Of a stretch of DNA of 17,481 nucleotides, positions 1-7,535 are shown piece by piece. The notes below the pieces were generated by a model, which was given only the letters and a program-made list of their open reading frames with translations, was not told the origin of the DNA and searched no databases. Position numbers and translations under genes: made by a program. The number at the start of each line of letters is the position of its first letter. Positions within the stretch are counted from its first letter, which is position 1. The DNA is from GCA-2688265 sp964527395 (GTDB lineage: Archaea; Nanobdellota; Nanobdellia; Woesearchaeales; GW2011-AR9). The stretch covers positions 1 to 17,481 of the forward strand of contig CAZGQD010000031.1 in the NCBI GenBank assembly GCA_964527395.1, given 5' to 3'.

Positions 1-19
1 TTCTGCAATCGACGCCCCC
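1..19. repeat. 19-nt direct repeat, left copy, at window edge
   Basis: The first 19 bases are identical to 7090-7108, in the same orientation. They are GC-rich in an AT-rich window and end in a run of five C. The element may continue to the left of the window. Both copies lie just downstream of the last gene of a minus-strand operon (sufU here; the Cys-rich small gene at 7135 for the other). Confidence 0.75.
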
Positions 20-40
20 GAGAGGATTTCTACTGTGTAT

Positions 41-148
41 TTTGTTGTTTCTTTTGTTGTTTCTTTTGCTGTGTCTTTTGTTGTTTCTTTTGCTGTGTCT
101 TTTGCTGTGTCTTTTGCTGTGTCTTTTGTTGCATCTTTTGTTTATTCT
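41..148. repeat. 12-bp tandem repeat, nine units
   Basis: Nine consecutive 12-base units run from 41 to 148. Most read tttgctgtgtct or tttgttgtttct on the plus strand; the last two are diverged (tttgttgcatct, tttgtttattct). The unit length is a multiple of three, so on the minus strand the repeat stays in the frame of the sufU gene that runs into it. That frame reads as repeats of Lys-Asp-Thr-Ala or Lys-Glu-Thr-Thr after the sufU stop, which lies in the ninth unit. The repeat could be a former protein tail or simple slippage DNA. Confidence 0.9.
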
Positions 149-576
149 AATGCTTTTTTTAAGGTTTTTAATGATAATAAGGCGCATTTGCTTCTAGTGT
201 GGCTAATGGGGATGCCTAACATTTCGTAGATGTCATCTTTTGTTAGCTGCTTTGCTTTTGTTGTTGTTTTGTTTTCTATTTTTTCAGTTAGCATTGAGAT
301 TGATGCTTGGCTGATTGCGCATCCAGTGCCTTGGAATGTTGCTTTTTTTATTGTTTTGTCTTTGTTATTTTCTTCTATCTTTAAGTGAAGAGTTATTTTG
401 TCACCGCACAAAGGGTTGCTGCCTTTAGTTGAAACAGTTGCATCTTTTAGTTCCTCTTTGTTCTTAGGATTCTTGTAATAGTCAATTATGTTCTCTTTGT
501 AGATCTCTTCCTCTTCTGTTAGCTCCTTTTGTGCAGAGATCTCTGTTGGACTGCTAATTGTATCGTTGTATGCCAT
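142..576 (-). CDS. sufU: SufU-like iron-sulfur scaffold / sulfur acceptor protein
   Basis: This 144-residue protein belongs to the IscU/SufU family. The conserved metal and sulfur ligands are visible: Cys57 and Asp59 in NPLCGD, Cys86 in GTGCAIS and Cys131 in RSKCALL. In SufU proteins these residues bind zinc and accept persulfide sulfur from SufS; in scaffold-type relatives they hold the nascent cluster. The ATG at 576 lies 21 nt after the sufS stop, so it should be the last gene of the suf operon. The first 25 residues form an acidic, Ser/Thr-rich extension before the usual start of the fold. The stop codon lies within a 12-bp tandem repeat that continues in frame, so the C-terminus may have been longer once. 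The family call is firm; SufU versus a true IscU scaffold is less certain. Confidence 0.9.
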   Translation of the reverse strand: MAYNDTISSPTEISAQKELTEEEEIYKENIIDYYKNPKNKEELKDATVSTKGSNPLCGDKITLHLKIEENNKDKTIKKATFQGTGCAISQASISMLTEKIENKTTTKAKQLTKDDIYEMLGIPISHTRSKCALLSLKTLKKALE

Positions 577-597
577 TTTTATTTAATTTGTGATATT

Positions 598-1848
598 TTA
601 AGAGAAGACCTCTTGTGCTTTTTTGATAGCTTTGATTAGTTTGTCAGTATCTTTTGTAGTGTTGTAAATGTAAAATGAAGCTCTACTTGCTCCTTCTGGT
701 ACTTTTATTTCATCGTAAAGAGGCATTGCGCAGTGTTTTCCACCACGGATTGCAATACCTTCGCGGTTTAGAATCTCGCCTACATCGTGTGGATGGATTA
801 TTGTCTTGTTGTCTGTTGTTTTTAAGGTGAATGTGAAGATTGGAGCTCTGTTCTTTGATGTATTTGGGCCGATAATGCTTAAGCCTTCAATTTCTTTTAA
901 TTTAGTTAAAGTGTAAGTTGTTAATTTGTCCAAATGTTTGTGGATCTTTTTCATGCCTAAATTGTTTAGATATTCTATTGCTGCATTTAGCCCCACTGCT
1001 TGAGCAATGCTTGGCGTACCTGCTTCGAATTTGTGAGGAAGTTCGTTCCAGGTTGAGGATTCTTTTGTAACTTCTTCAATCATATCTCCACCATAATTGA
1101 ATGGTTCTAGTTTATTTAGAAAATCTGCTTTTCCGTAAATGATTCCTATACCAGTTGGACCTAGAAGCTTGTGAGATGAGAAGATTAAAATGTCACAATC
1201 TAAGTCTTTTACGTTTATTTTTTGGTGTGGAACAGATTGGGCAGCGTCTATGATAGTGATAATGTCTTTGTTGATTTGTTTTGCTTGGCTGATGATTTGT
1301 TTTATTGGGTTAATAGTGCCAGTTACATTGCTACAATGAGTGATTGAGAGGATTTTTGTTTTGTTTGTGATTAGATTTGGTAATTTTGTTAGATCTAATT
1401 CGTAGTTGTCTGTGATTGGAATCCATTTTATTTTGAATTTGATTTCTTTTGCTAACTCTTGCCAAGGTACAATATTTGCATGGTGCTCTAAGATACTAAG
1501 GATGATTTCGTCGTTCTCTTTTAGGATTTTTGATTTTCTGATGCTGTTTACTATTTTATTGAATCCGTCAGTTGTGCCTCTAATGAAAATTATCTCCTCT
1601 GGGACTGCATTTAGAAAAGTTGCCACTGTTTCTCTAGATTTTTGGTAGCCAATAGTTGCCCTAGTAGCTAGTTCGTGTACGCCTCTGTGAATATTAGCAT
1701 TATCTTCTTGGTAGAACTTTGTGATTGCATCTATTACTTGCTTTGGTTTTTGAGTTGTAGCACTATTATCTAAGTAAATTAATGGCTTTTCTTTTATTTT
1801 TTGGTTTAGGATTGGGAAGTCTTCTTTGATCTTATTTGCGTCTATCAT
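598..1848 (-). CDS. sufS: SufS cysteine desulfurase (class V aminotransferase fold)
   Basis: This PLP enzyme of 416 residues is normal SufS length. It removes sulfur from cysteine, giving alanine and an enzyme persulfide that feeds Fe-S assembly. Visible motifs include the N-terminal YLDNSATTQKP, His123 in LEHHAN stacking on PLP, Asp201 in IIDAAQSVPH, the Schiff-base Lys227 in FSSHKLLGP, and the catalytic Cys373 in RGGKHCAMPLYD, the signature of the SufS/CsdA group rather than IscS. The ATG at 1848 follows sufD by 32 nt, and sufU begins 21 nt downstream. SufU is the expected sulfur acceptor of this desulfurase type. No truncation or frameshift is seen. Confidence 0.95.
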   Translation of the reverse strand: MIDANKIKEDFPILNQKIKEKPLIYLDNSATTQKPKQVIDAITKFYQEDNANIHRGVHELATRATIGYQKSRETVATFLNAVPEEIIFIRGTTDGFNKIVNSIRKSKILKENDEIILSILEHHANIVPWQELAKEIKFKIKWIPITDNYELDLTKLPNLITNKTKILSITHCSNVTGTINPIKQIISQAKQINKDIITIIDAAQSVPHQKINVKDLDCDILIFSSHKLLGPTGIGIIYGKADFLNKLEPFNYGGDMIEEVTKESSTWNELPHKFEAGTPSIAQAVGLNAAIEYLNNLGMKKIHKHLDKLTTYTLTKLKEIEGLSIIGPNTSKNRAPIFTFTLKTTDNKTIIHPHDVGEILNREGIAIRGGKHCAMPLYDEIKVPEGASRASFYIYNTTKDTDKLIKAIKKAQEVFS

Positions 1849-1880
1849 TTTGTTGTTGTTTTAATTATTAATTTTCTTTT

Positions 1881-2705
1881 TTATTTGATTAGTTTGATGA
1901 TTTGTTCTTGGATTTCTTCATCTAGGTGCTTGATACTATCAATTAGAAAGCCTTTTGTGATGATTTTGCTGGCTTCATTTTTGTCTAGCCCTCTTGCTTG
2001 GATGTAAAAAAGGTCGTCGCTACTGATTCTTGACATTGCAGCTCCATGTGAGCATGAAACACCGTCATTACTTACGTCCAAGATTGGAACTGCATTGCAT
2101 TTTGCTTTGTCACCAATAGTTAAAGCTTTGAAATTTTGATGAGAATCTGTGTTTTTTATGTCTTTTGGGATACTAATTGTTCCCTGGTAGCTTAACTTGC
2201 TTTGATCCTGAGCTACTGCCCTTGCTAGCATATTTGCTTTAGTATTGTTATGTTTGTGGAGCATATCTGTGCTGATATTTATGTTGTTCGTATTTTTTCC
2301 CAGGATTAGTTGAGTGCTGTTTGCGCTTGCCTTTTCTTCACTTAAAGTTGTTTTTTGGTCAATTAAAAGAGAACTGTCAATAACTACATCAATAATATTT
2401 AAGTTACTATTTTCTTTTAATATTAGTCTTTGATGAATTTTTGCAGCAGAAATATTTTCATATATATTAATAAGATTTAAACTAGATTCTTTCTCTAAAA
2501 TTATCTCTTGAACACTCTTTTGCTCATTAGTATATTTATGATTAATTAGCAAGGTAGCATTTACGCTGTTCTTACAAAATATTTTTAGTGAAAATGAACT
2601 ACTATCAACTAAATCAATAGTTTTTATTCCGGATTTCAATTCAATCTCTTGTACTATTGTCTCTTTTGGGAGCTCTGCGTATGAATTTTGTGTTGTAGTT
2701 GCCAT
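1881..2705 (-). CDS. sufD: SufD, Fe-S assembly scaffold subunit
   Basis: SufD pairs with SufB and the SufC ATPase in the SUF scaffold complex. The 274-residue protein is shorter than the usual bacterial SufD (over 400 residues), mainly in the N-terminal part. The C-terminal part is typical: Cys203 in AKCNAVP, then CSHGAA with His220, the position of the functional His360 in E. coli SufD, then ISSDDLFYIQARGL. The middle is a run of short beta strands, as expected for the beta-helix core. Two starts are possible. The ATG at 2705 lies 10 nt after a GGAGG and is used here. A GTG at 2711 would overlap the sufB stop by four bases with a 4-nt spacer. Confidence 0.9.
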   Translation of the reverse strand: MATTTQNSYAELPKETIVQEIELKSGIKTIDLVDSSSFSLKIFCKNSVNATLLINHKYTNEQKSVQEIILEKESSLNLINIYENISAAKIHQRLILKENSNLNIIDVVIDSSLLIDQKTTLSEEKASANSTQLILGKNTNNINISTDMLHKHNNTKANMLARAVAQDQSKLSYQGTISIPKDIKNTDSHQNFKALTIGDKAKCNAVPILDVSNDGVSCSHGAAMSRISSDDLFYIQARGLDKNEASKIITKGFLIDSIKHLDEEIQEQIIKLIK

Positions 2706-2707
2706 AA

Positions 2708-5700
2708 TCACATGCCCTCCACTTCTAATTCGATCAATTTGTTTAATTCTATTGCATATTCCAAAGGTAAGGCTTTTGTTACGTCTGAGATGAAACCGGA
2801 AACTAGAAGCTTAGTTGCTTGTTCTGTGTTTAGGCCCCTACTTTGAAGGTAGAATAATTGTTCATCGTTGATTTTGGAAACTGTTGCCTCATGACTGATA
2901 GTTGCTGTCGGATTGTTGATTTTCATGTATGGATAGGTTTTGCTGACTGATTTGTCGTCTAAGAGAAGGGCGTCACATTCAACGTTTGATTTGGTGTTTT
3001 TGGCCTTTGGCATGACTTTTACAAGGCCCCTGTATGTTGAAATTCCACCATCTTTGCTTAATGATTTTGCTCTAATGATTGATGTAGTGTTGCTTGCTGC
3101 GTGGATTACTTTGCTGCCTGTGTCTTGGTCTTGGTTTTTACCTGCGAATGCCACACCTAAATTTTCTGTATGAGCGCCTTCTTCTAAAAGAATGCTGCAA
3201 GGGTAGAGCATGGTTGCGTGGCTATTATGTACAATTAATCCTTCTGAGATGAAATTATGGTTGTCTTCTACTTCTATATCGTATGTTTCTTGAATAGATT
3301 GTGGAACTATTGAATCAATTCTAGCAAATCCAATCTCTTTGTTACATTTACTTTTAAAGTTCCATCCTTTAGAACTGTTATAATTTCGCTTACTTTTTAT
3401 CTTAGTTATTTTTTCTGCTTTTTTCTTACTACGTGAGGGAAATTTATTGATTATTTTACCATTAAGATGGATTCTCCAAGAATCACTAGTATTACAAATA
3501 TTACCTACAACTATTTTTTTTCCTGCATAACTATGCCTGAATACTTGTGAAACATGATAAGAGCATTGAATTCCCAATATTTTTATATCTTCAAGTATTT
3601 TTTTATTTATACTTGTGAATGCTAATGCATTTTTTGAAGGGTGTCCATCAGCATCGAAATAACCAGCGAGAAAATTATTTATTTGATCTTTTGGAAGTGT
3701 AAAAACCCATTTTGGAATTTTTTTTGTTTTTGCAGTTCCAGTGAAACCTATTTTTTTTATTGTATCACAAATAGCTTTTGAATATATCTCTATATATCTT
3801 TCTTCCCTATTTTTAATTTCATAATTAAATAATTTTTTTACAACTTTTATGAAAGTACTCCTGAGATCATCAGTTTTATGAAGAGCAATGTTAATTTTGT
3901 TACTTTTATTATCAACAAAACCATCTCCTAATAATATTCCTAAAAACCACATAAAATCATTATTTGAATATTTAGGAAGAATAATCTCTTGATTAAATAA
4001 TGATTTTGAATTCATTAAAAAAGAAGTATATTGGTTTTTTGTTTTTATTTTTTTATTATAATTATATTCTGGTATTTTTAACTTTTTTTCTTTTAAATCA
4101 GCTTTTTTTATTATGCCTATGACGTCTCCTTCTTTTAATTCTTCTAATGCTTTCCATGATGCATGAAAGAATCCTTTTTTGTGTTTAGAGTTATTTTTAA
4201 TCCTTTCTAAGGTTAAAAATGGATGATTTGCAGATGCTTTAAGTTCCCTGCCACCTGCTTTAATAGAAAAAACTTTTTTCTTTCCGCTACTCATTTTTGC
4301 TGTAATGATTTTATTCTCTATAGAATTTTTATCTTTATTCCATGTAAGAACTTCTTCTCCCACTTCAATATCTTTTATAGGAATTGGTCCATTTTTTGAA
4401 GTGAAAATTTGTGAATCTCCTGTGAGACAGCCCATATTACCGTTGACCCAAATCATATTTGCGTCTTTATAAACAAGGGCTCTTTTGGTGTTTAAGTTGA
4501 ATACGTTTCTGGACCAGTTCTCGATACTTGTGTATCTCATTTTGGCGTTCTTTTTTACGAAGATTTCTACGCAACCAGCGTGAAGTGATGATTCTTGGTA
4601 CCTTGGACTGGAGCAATTGTGTGCTACAACACCATTTACGCAATATGTTTCTCTTTTTTCTACAGCTAAATTAAATACTAATCTCTCTTTTACTTGATAT
4701 TTTTCAATATTTTTTATAGGAAAATAAGCAAAATTTTGGTCTATTCCTAATCTGCTCCCTCTATTTTTTCCATTAACTTTTTCACTTATTTTCACACTTA
4801 CTATTTTTGAGAATTTAAGCATGTGATCTCCAGTTATACCTAAAGTGTACATTGTTTGCCTATTTTCTTTTGTTCTGTCTCTTTTGTTTATAAAAGCAAC
4901 AACACCAAGTCTTAACAATAGGTCCTTACATTGTACTATCAACTCTTCTGAAACAGAGTTTATTCTAAACATCTCCTTTAATGCATTTGTTTTTTTTGAT
5001 CTCTTGTTGTAATAATTACCATCTCCTCTAAAATAACCTTTAATTAGTTCTTTTTGTTTTTCTGGATCTTCTAACATCATCCATTCAGGGATGTGCTTTT
5101 TATTTGCTCCTTTGCCAAATTGCTGAAAGATCCTACACAATTCCACTGAGCTCACAACTAAATTAATTCCATTGTTTTTTTTATAAGGAAATTCTAATAC
5201 TTTTTCTATTTTGAAAACTTTCTTTAGTAGCCTTTTTACATCAGTAATATATTCTTTTTCTCCTATATTAAAAGAGAAGTTTAGATAAAAGCCCCCAGAT
5301 ATGCTTCCTTCTGCTAGGTAATATCCTGCTAACCTAAAAAATTCTTTTGTTGAAGGAATCTTTTTGTTTACTTTCTTGAAAGTTTTTTGTTTATTATCCC
5401 ATTTCTTTATTTTGCAGACATGAGTTTTATTTGAAATTACTGTTTTGTTTATTGGTATTGCTAAATAATCACCTTTTTTGAAAAATCTTGGTAAATTCCA
5501 TCTTGGTTTCCATGTACTATTTCTTTCATTTGCTCTTTTTTTATCTATATAAAGAAATGGATGATCGTCAGTTACAGTTATTTTATTTATTGGATCTCCT
5601 TGAATTGTTATTTCTGCAATGTTTCCTGTGAATGGCATTGAATATTTTTTTGTTACTTTTTGGAAAGTTCCATCATCTGTCAAAACAAGCTCCCCTTTTT

Positions 5701-6520
5701 TTATTTCTTCTATCTTTTTGTGACCTTCTTTTGTAATTATTTTGTTTCCTTCAGTAAAGCAACCTTCGATGTAGTGGAGCTCTGCGCCTTCATCAACTAT
5801 GATTAAAGTGTGTTCGAACTGTCCTCCACTCTCTTGGTTCATTCTAAAATATGCTTGCAAAGGGAGGTCAACTTTGGTGTTCTTTGGAACATAAATGAAT
5901 GTTCCTCCGCTCCAGACTGCTGCATGAAGCATGATGAATTTGTGGTCGTTAATCGGAATACATTTTGTCATAAAATGTTCTTTTATTAGCTTTGGATATT
6001 TTTTTATGGCTGTGTCCATATTTTCGAAGATTACACCTTTGTCTTTAAGAGACTTTTTTAGGTTGTGGTAAACCATTCCGGAATCCCATTGAGCTCCTGC
6101 ACCAGCTAGAGCTTTTCGTTCAGCTTCTGGGATACCTAATTTCTCGAATGTATTTTTTATTTCTTCAGGTACGTCTTCCCATTTTGTTGACTCTTTTGCA
6201 TTTGGGTCTACGAAATATGTGATTTTGTTTAGGTCTAGTTTTTTTATGTTTGGTCCCCATGTTGGAGTTTTTGTATTTTGGAATAATTTTAGAGCTTTGA
6301 GACGCTTTTGTAGCATCCATTCTGGTTCTTGTTTGGTTTTAGAGATTAGTCTAACTACTTCTTCGTTGATACCTGGTTCTGCTACAAACTTAGCCTTGTG
6401 ATCATCAGCATGGTCGTAGAGGTCTCTATTGATGTCTATGTTGATTGCAGATTCTTTTGTATTATCATTTACTAGATTCTGATCTTTTGCAGTTCCTTGT
6501 TGTTTAGCTTCTGGTGGCAT
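2708..6520 (-). CDS. sufB: SufB, Fe-S assembly scaffold subunit, precursor with two inteins
   Basis: The precursor has 1270 residues. Removal of residues 254-635 and 698-1099 leaves a 486-residue SufB, the normal family length. SufB is the core scaffold of the SUF complex, where clusters are built with SufD and SufC. Extein landmarks are YIEG/CSSPRYQESSLHAGCVEIFV across the first junction, Cys1182 in NVECDALLLD (equivalent to E. coli Cys405), and ISHEATVSK with Glu1211 (equivalent to Glu434), followed by DEQLFYLQSRGL. The ATG at 6520 has no good ribosome binding site and lies 35 nt after the HTH gene, so the two are probably co-transcribed. sufD follows after 2 nt. The window contains no sufC. 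Confidence 0.95.
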   Translation of the reverse strand: MPPEAKQQGTAKDQNLVNDNTKESAINIDINRDLYDHADDHKAKFVAEPGINEEVVRLISKTKQEPEWMLQKRLKALKLFQNTKTPTWGPNIKKLDLNKITYFVDPNAKESTKWEDVPEEIKNTFEKLGIPEAERKALAGAGAQWDSGMVYHNLKKSLKDKGVIFENMDTAIKKYPKLIKEHFMTKCIPINDHKFIMLHAAVWSGGTFIYVPKNTKVDLPLQAYFRMNQESGGQFEHTLIIVDEGAELHYIEGCFTEGNKIITKEGHKKIEEIKKGELVLTDDGTFQKVTKKYSMPFTGNIAEITIQGDPINKITVTDDHPFLYIDKKRANERNSTWKPRWNLPRFFKKGDYLAIPINKTVISNKTHVCKIKKWDNKQKTFKKVNKKIPSTKEFFRLAGYYLAEGSISGGFYLNFSFNIGEKEYITDVKRLLKKVFKIEKVLEFPYKKNNGINLVVSSVELCRIFQQFGKGANKKHIPEWMMLEDPEKQKELIKGYFRGDGNYYNKRSKKTNALKEMFRINSVSEELIVQCKDLLLRLGVVAFINKRDRTKENRQTMYTLGITGDHMLKFSKIVSVKISEKVNGKNRGSRLGIDQNFAYFPIKNIEKYQVKERLVFNLAVEKRETYCVNGVVAHNCSSPRYQESSLHAGCVEIFVKKNAKMRYTSIENWSRNVFNLNTKRALVYKDANMIWVNGNMGCLTGDSQIFTSKNGPIPIKDIEVGEEVLTWNKDKNSIENKIITAKMSSGKKKVFSIKAGGRELKASANHPFLTLERIKNNSKHKKGFFHASWKALEELKEGDVIGIIKKADLKEKKLKIPEYNYNKKIKTKNQYTSFLMNSKSLFNQEIILPKYSNNDFMWFLGILLGDGFVDNKSNKINIALHKTDDLRSTFIKVVKKLFNYEIKNREERYIEIYSKAICDTIKKIGFTGTAKTKKIPKWVFTLPKDQINNFLAGYFDADGHPSKNALAFTSINKKILEDIKILGIQCSYHVSQVFRHSYAGKKIVVGNICNTSDSWRIHLNGKIINKFPSRSKKKAEKITKIKSKRNYNSSKGWNFKSKCNKEIGFARIDSIVPQSIQETYDIEVEDNHNFISEGLIVHNSHATMLYPCSILLEEGAHTENLGVAFAGKNQDQDTGSKVIHAASNTTSIIRAKSLSKDGGISTYRGLVKVMPKAKNTKSNVECDALLLDDKSVSKTYPYMKINNPTATISHEATVSKINDEQLFYLQSRGLNTEQATKLLVSGFISDVTKALPLEYAIELNKLIELEVEGM
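3224..4429 (-). mobile_element. SufB intein 2 with LAGLIDADG endonuclease
   Basis: This second insertion of 402 residues (698-1099) lies after VNGNMG. It begins CLTGDSQIFT and ends ISEGLIVHN, followed by Ser1100 as first C-extein residue. The block B histidine is His766 in KASANHPFL, with a Ser where Thr is more common. The endonuclease helices are FLGILLGDG (859-867) and FLAGYFDADG (950-959), with Asp866 and Asp958 as likely catalytic acids. The C-terminal block reads TYDIEVEDNHNF. Its nucleophiles (Cys in, Ser out) differ from intein 1 (Cys in, Cys out) and its sequence is not close, so it does not look like a recent copy of intein 1. Confidence 0.93.
4616..5761 (-). mobile_element. SufB intein 1 with LAGLIDADG endonuclease
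   Basis: This in-frame insertion of 382 residues (254-635 of the precursor) lies after HYIEG. It starts with Cys254 (CFTEGNKIIT) and ends with VVAHN, followed by Cys636 as first C-extein residue. Splicing block B is visible as TVTDDHPFL, with His320 the likely block B histidine. Two LAGLIDADG helices, LAGYYLAEG (397-405) and LIKGYFRGDG (492-501), carry the acidic catalytic residues Glu404 and Asp500. It therefore looks like a full-size bifunctional intein with an intact homing endonuclease. Its DNA is visibly richer in A/T runs than the flanking extein. Confidence 0.93.
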
Positions 6521-6555
6521 TTTGTTGTTTCTTTCTTTGCTTGGCTGTTTTTTTC

Positions 6556-6963
6556 TTAGCTTTCTTCAAAACAGAGCTTTTTCTCTTGTAATTTGCAGTC
6601 TGTACAAGCTCGGTGTTCTTCTTCCAAATGTGTTTTTTCTTCATAAAGGTCGCACAAAAGTCCTGATTTTCTAATTTGGTCTAAAAGTCTTGTAGTTACT
6701 TTGTAATATGATCTTGGATCTTTTGTGATGCTGTTTGTAGCTTCTGCTGTTAGAAGTTTTGCTTCTGCTGTTAGAATATTTTCTGAGGCTCTTTTGTTCT
6801 TTTTGTAATGAGAGATACTAGCTTCTGTGACACCTAGGATTGTAGCTATTTGTTTCTGGGAAAGGCCTTTTTTGATTAGACCTAAAGCTATTTCTTTTCT
6901 GATTGCTGGTAAGATGTACCAGACCTCCACTTCTGGTGGGAACATTATTTTGTTATTTGCCAT
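6556..6963 (-). CDS. XRE-type HTH regulator with C-terminal cysteine cluster (COG2522-like)
   Basis: This 135-residue protein starts EVEVWYILPAIRKEIALGLI, the opening typical of the archaeal COG2522 family, followed by a helix-turn-helix at about 33-58 (LSQKQIATILGVTEASISHYKK). The C-terminal third has four cysteines, Cys104, Cys120, Cys123 and Cys131, spaced C-x15-C-x2-C-x7-C, which could bind an Fe-S cluster or zinc. It is the first gene of the suf operon, 35 nt before sufB. By analogy with IscR and SufR, a cluster-sensing repressor of the operon is a reasonable inference, but nothing in the DNA proves it. Residues 63-75 contain a short repeat (LTAEAKLLTAEAT). Confidence 0.85.
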   Translation of the reverse strand: MANNKIMFPPEVEVWYILPAIRKEIALGLIKKGLSQKQIATILGVTEASISHYKKNKRASENILTAEAKLLTAEATNSITKDPRSYYKVTTRLLDQIRKSGLLCDLYEEKTHLEEEHRACTDCKLQEKKLCFEES

Positions 6964-7000
6964 TTTAATTCACTTTTATTTAGAGCAAAATAGAAAATCT

Positions 7001-7112
7001 CGCATTGCTCGATGGGGGCGAGGCTGAATAGGCTCTTCTCCGCGCTCGCCAAAGGGCTCGGGTCGTTTGCTATGAAGTTTATTATCTCTTTCTGCAATCG
7101 ACGCCCCCCATA
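7001..7112. ncRNA. GC-rich block, candidate structured RNA or repeat element
   Basis: This block is strikingly GC-rich in an AT-rich window and has no convincing reading frame. GGCGAG (7017-7022) can pair with CTCGCC (7045-7050). Alternatively 7012-7020 can pair with 7102-7111 as a 9-bp closing stem with one bulged C. Bases 7090-7108 repeat exactly at 1-19. On the plus strand a run of T follows at 7131-7136, which would suit an archaeal terminator, but the strand is not settled. No tRNA, 5S, SRP or RNase P signature was found. It separates the suf operon from the small genes at 7135-7494. Confidence 0.35.
7090..7108. repeat. 19-nt direct repeat, right copy
   Basis: This is identical over 19 bases to positions 1-19 and in the same orientation. 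The two copies bracket the whole suf operon with its regulator, about 7.09 kb apart. The right copy is the 3' end of the GC-rich block at 7001-7112. Confidence 0.75.
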
Positions 7113-7134
7113 CATTTTCTATTTTACTCTTTTT

Positions 7135-7323
7135 TTAGTATATCTCTTCGTCTGGATCTTGGAAATCAGGTGCATCTGGACAATTGAAGCAACGTCCCAC
7201 TGATCTTTTGTAGCTCTCACAGCAAGTTTCATGAAAAACAATACGTTTTTCAGACGCAGAATCAGAAATTCTGCATTCTTTGATACAAATGCTTCTAGCA
7301 GTGTTGATTTCTTTGATATTCAT
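7135..7323 (-). CDS. Small cysteine-rich protein, function unknown
   Basis: This ORF encodes 62 residues with six cysteines: Cys13 and Cys17 (C-x3-C), Cys34 and Cys35, and Cys45 and Cys48 (C-x2-C). The pattern suggests a zinc- or Fe-S-binding miniprotein. The C-terminus is acidic (DFQDPDEEIY). There is no signal peptide or membrane segment. The ATG at 7323 follows the stop of the upstream small gene by 6 nt, so the two form a small operon under the promoter at 7526-7535. I do not recognise the family. The regular cysteine spacing and operon position argue that it is real. Confidence 0.6.
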   Translation of the reverse strand: MNIKEINTARSICIKECRISDSASEKRIVFHETCCESYKRSVGRCFNCPDAPDFQDPDEEIY

Positions 7324-7329
7324 CTTATT

Positions 7330-7494
7330 TTATGTACTATCCATGAGAGACCTTGGTTTACAGTCTTTTTCGTATTCTTCTAAGTCTTTCAAATAATCAT
7401 CTAAAGGGTTAGTTTTCTTCTTTTTCTTGGTTTTTTTGTCTTTTTGATCTGAATCTGTCTCTTTGTGATTGATATCTTTGTCTTCGCTTTCCAT
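7330..7494 (-). CDS. Small highly charged protein, function unknown
   Basis: This ORF encodes 54 residues. The first half is dominated by Lys, Asp and Glu (a KKTKKKKK run near residue 20) and is probably disordered; the second half, LDDYLKDLEEYEKDC, should form an amphipathic helix with one Cys. An AGGTGA ribosome binding site lies at 7500-7505, 5 nt before the ATG, and a clear TATA box lies at 7526-7535, which together make it a credible gene despite its size. The Cys-rich gene follows after 6 nt. The function is unknown. Confidence 0.6.
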   Translation of the reverse strand: MESEDKDINHKETDSDQKDKKTKKKKKTNPLDDYLKDLEEYEKDCKPRSLMDST

Positions 7495-7525
7495 GATAGT
7501 CACCTAAAGGAGAAATTTGGAGTTT

Positions 7526-7535
7526 TATTTATAAA
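7526..7535 (-). promoter_or_regulatory. Archaeal TATA box for the two small genes
   Basis: On the minus strand this reads TTTATAAATA, a near-ideal archaeal TATA box. Its centre lies about 36 nt before the ATG at 7494, placing transcription start near 7504 and giving a very short leader that contains or abuts the AGGTGA ribosome binding site. Confidence 0.6.

Noticed and set aside
41..148. Possible CRISPR array
   Set aside because: The units are only 12 bp and directly abutting with no unique spacers; this is a simple tandem repeat.
35..229. Plus-strand 64-residue ORF rich in Val, Ser and Phe
   Set aside because: It is the antisense reading of the 12-bp tandem repeat and the sufU 3' end; the repeat makes any frame open. 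No start signals.
7001..7112. tRNA or tmRNA in the GC-rich block
   Set aside because: GGGGGCG/CGCCCCC could form an acceptor-like stem, but no T-loop, D-loop or anticodon arm fits on either strand, and tmRNA is not expected in archaea.
7012..7203. Plus-strand 63-residue ORF across the GC-rich block
   Set aside because: It spans the GC-rich stem sequences and the 3' end of the opposite Cys-rich gene, with no ribosome binding site and no recognisable composition. Better explained as RNA or repeat.
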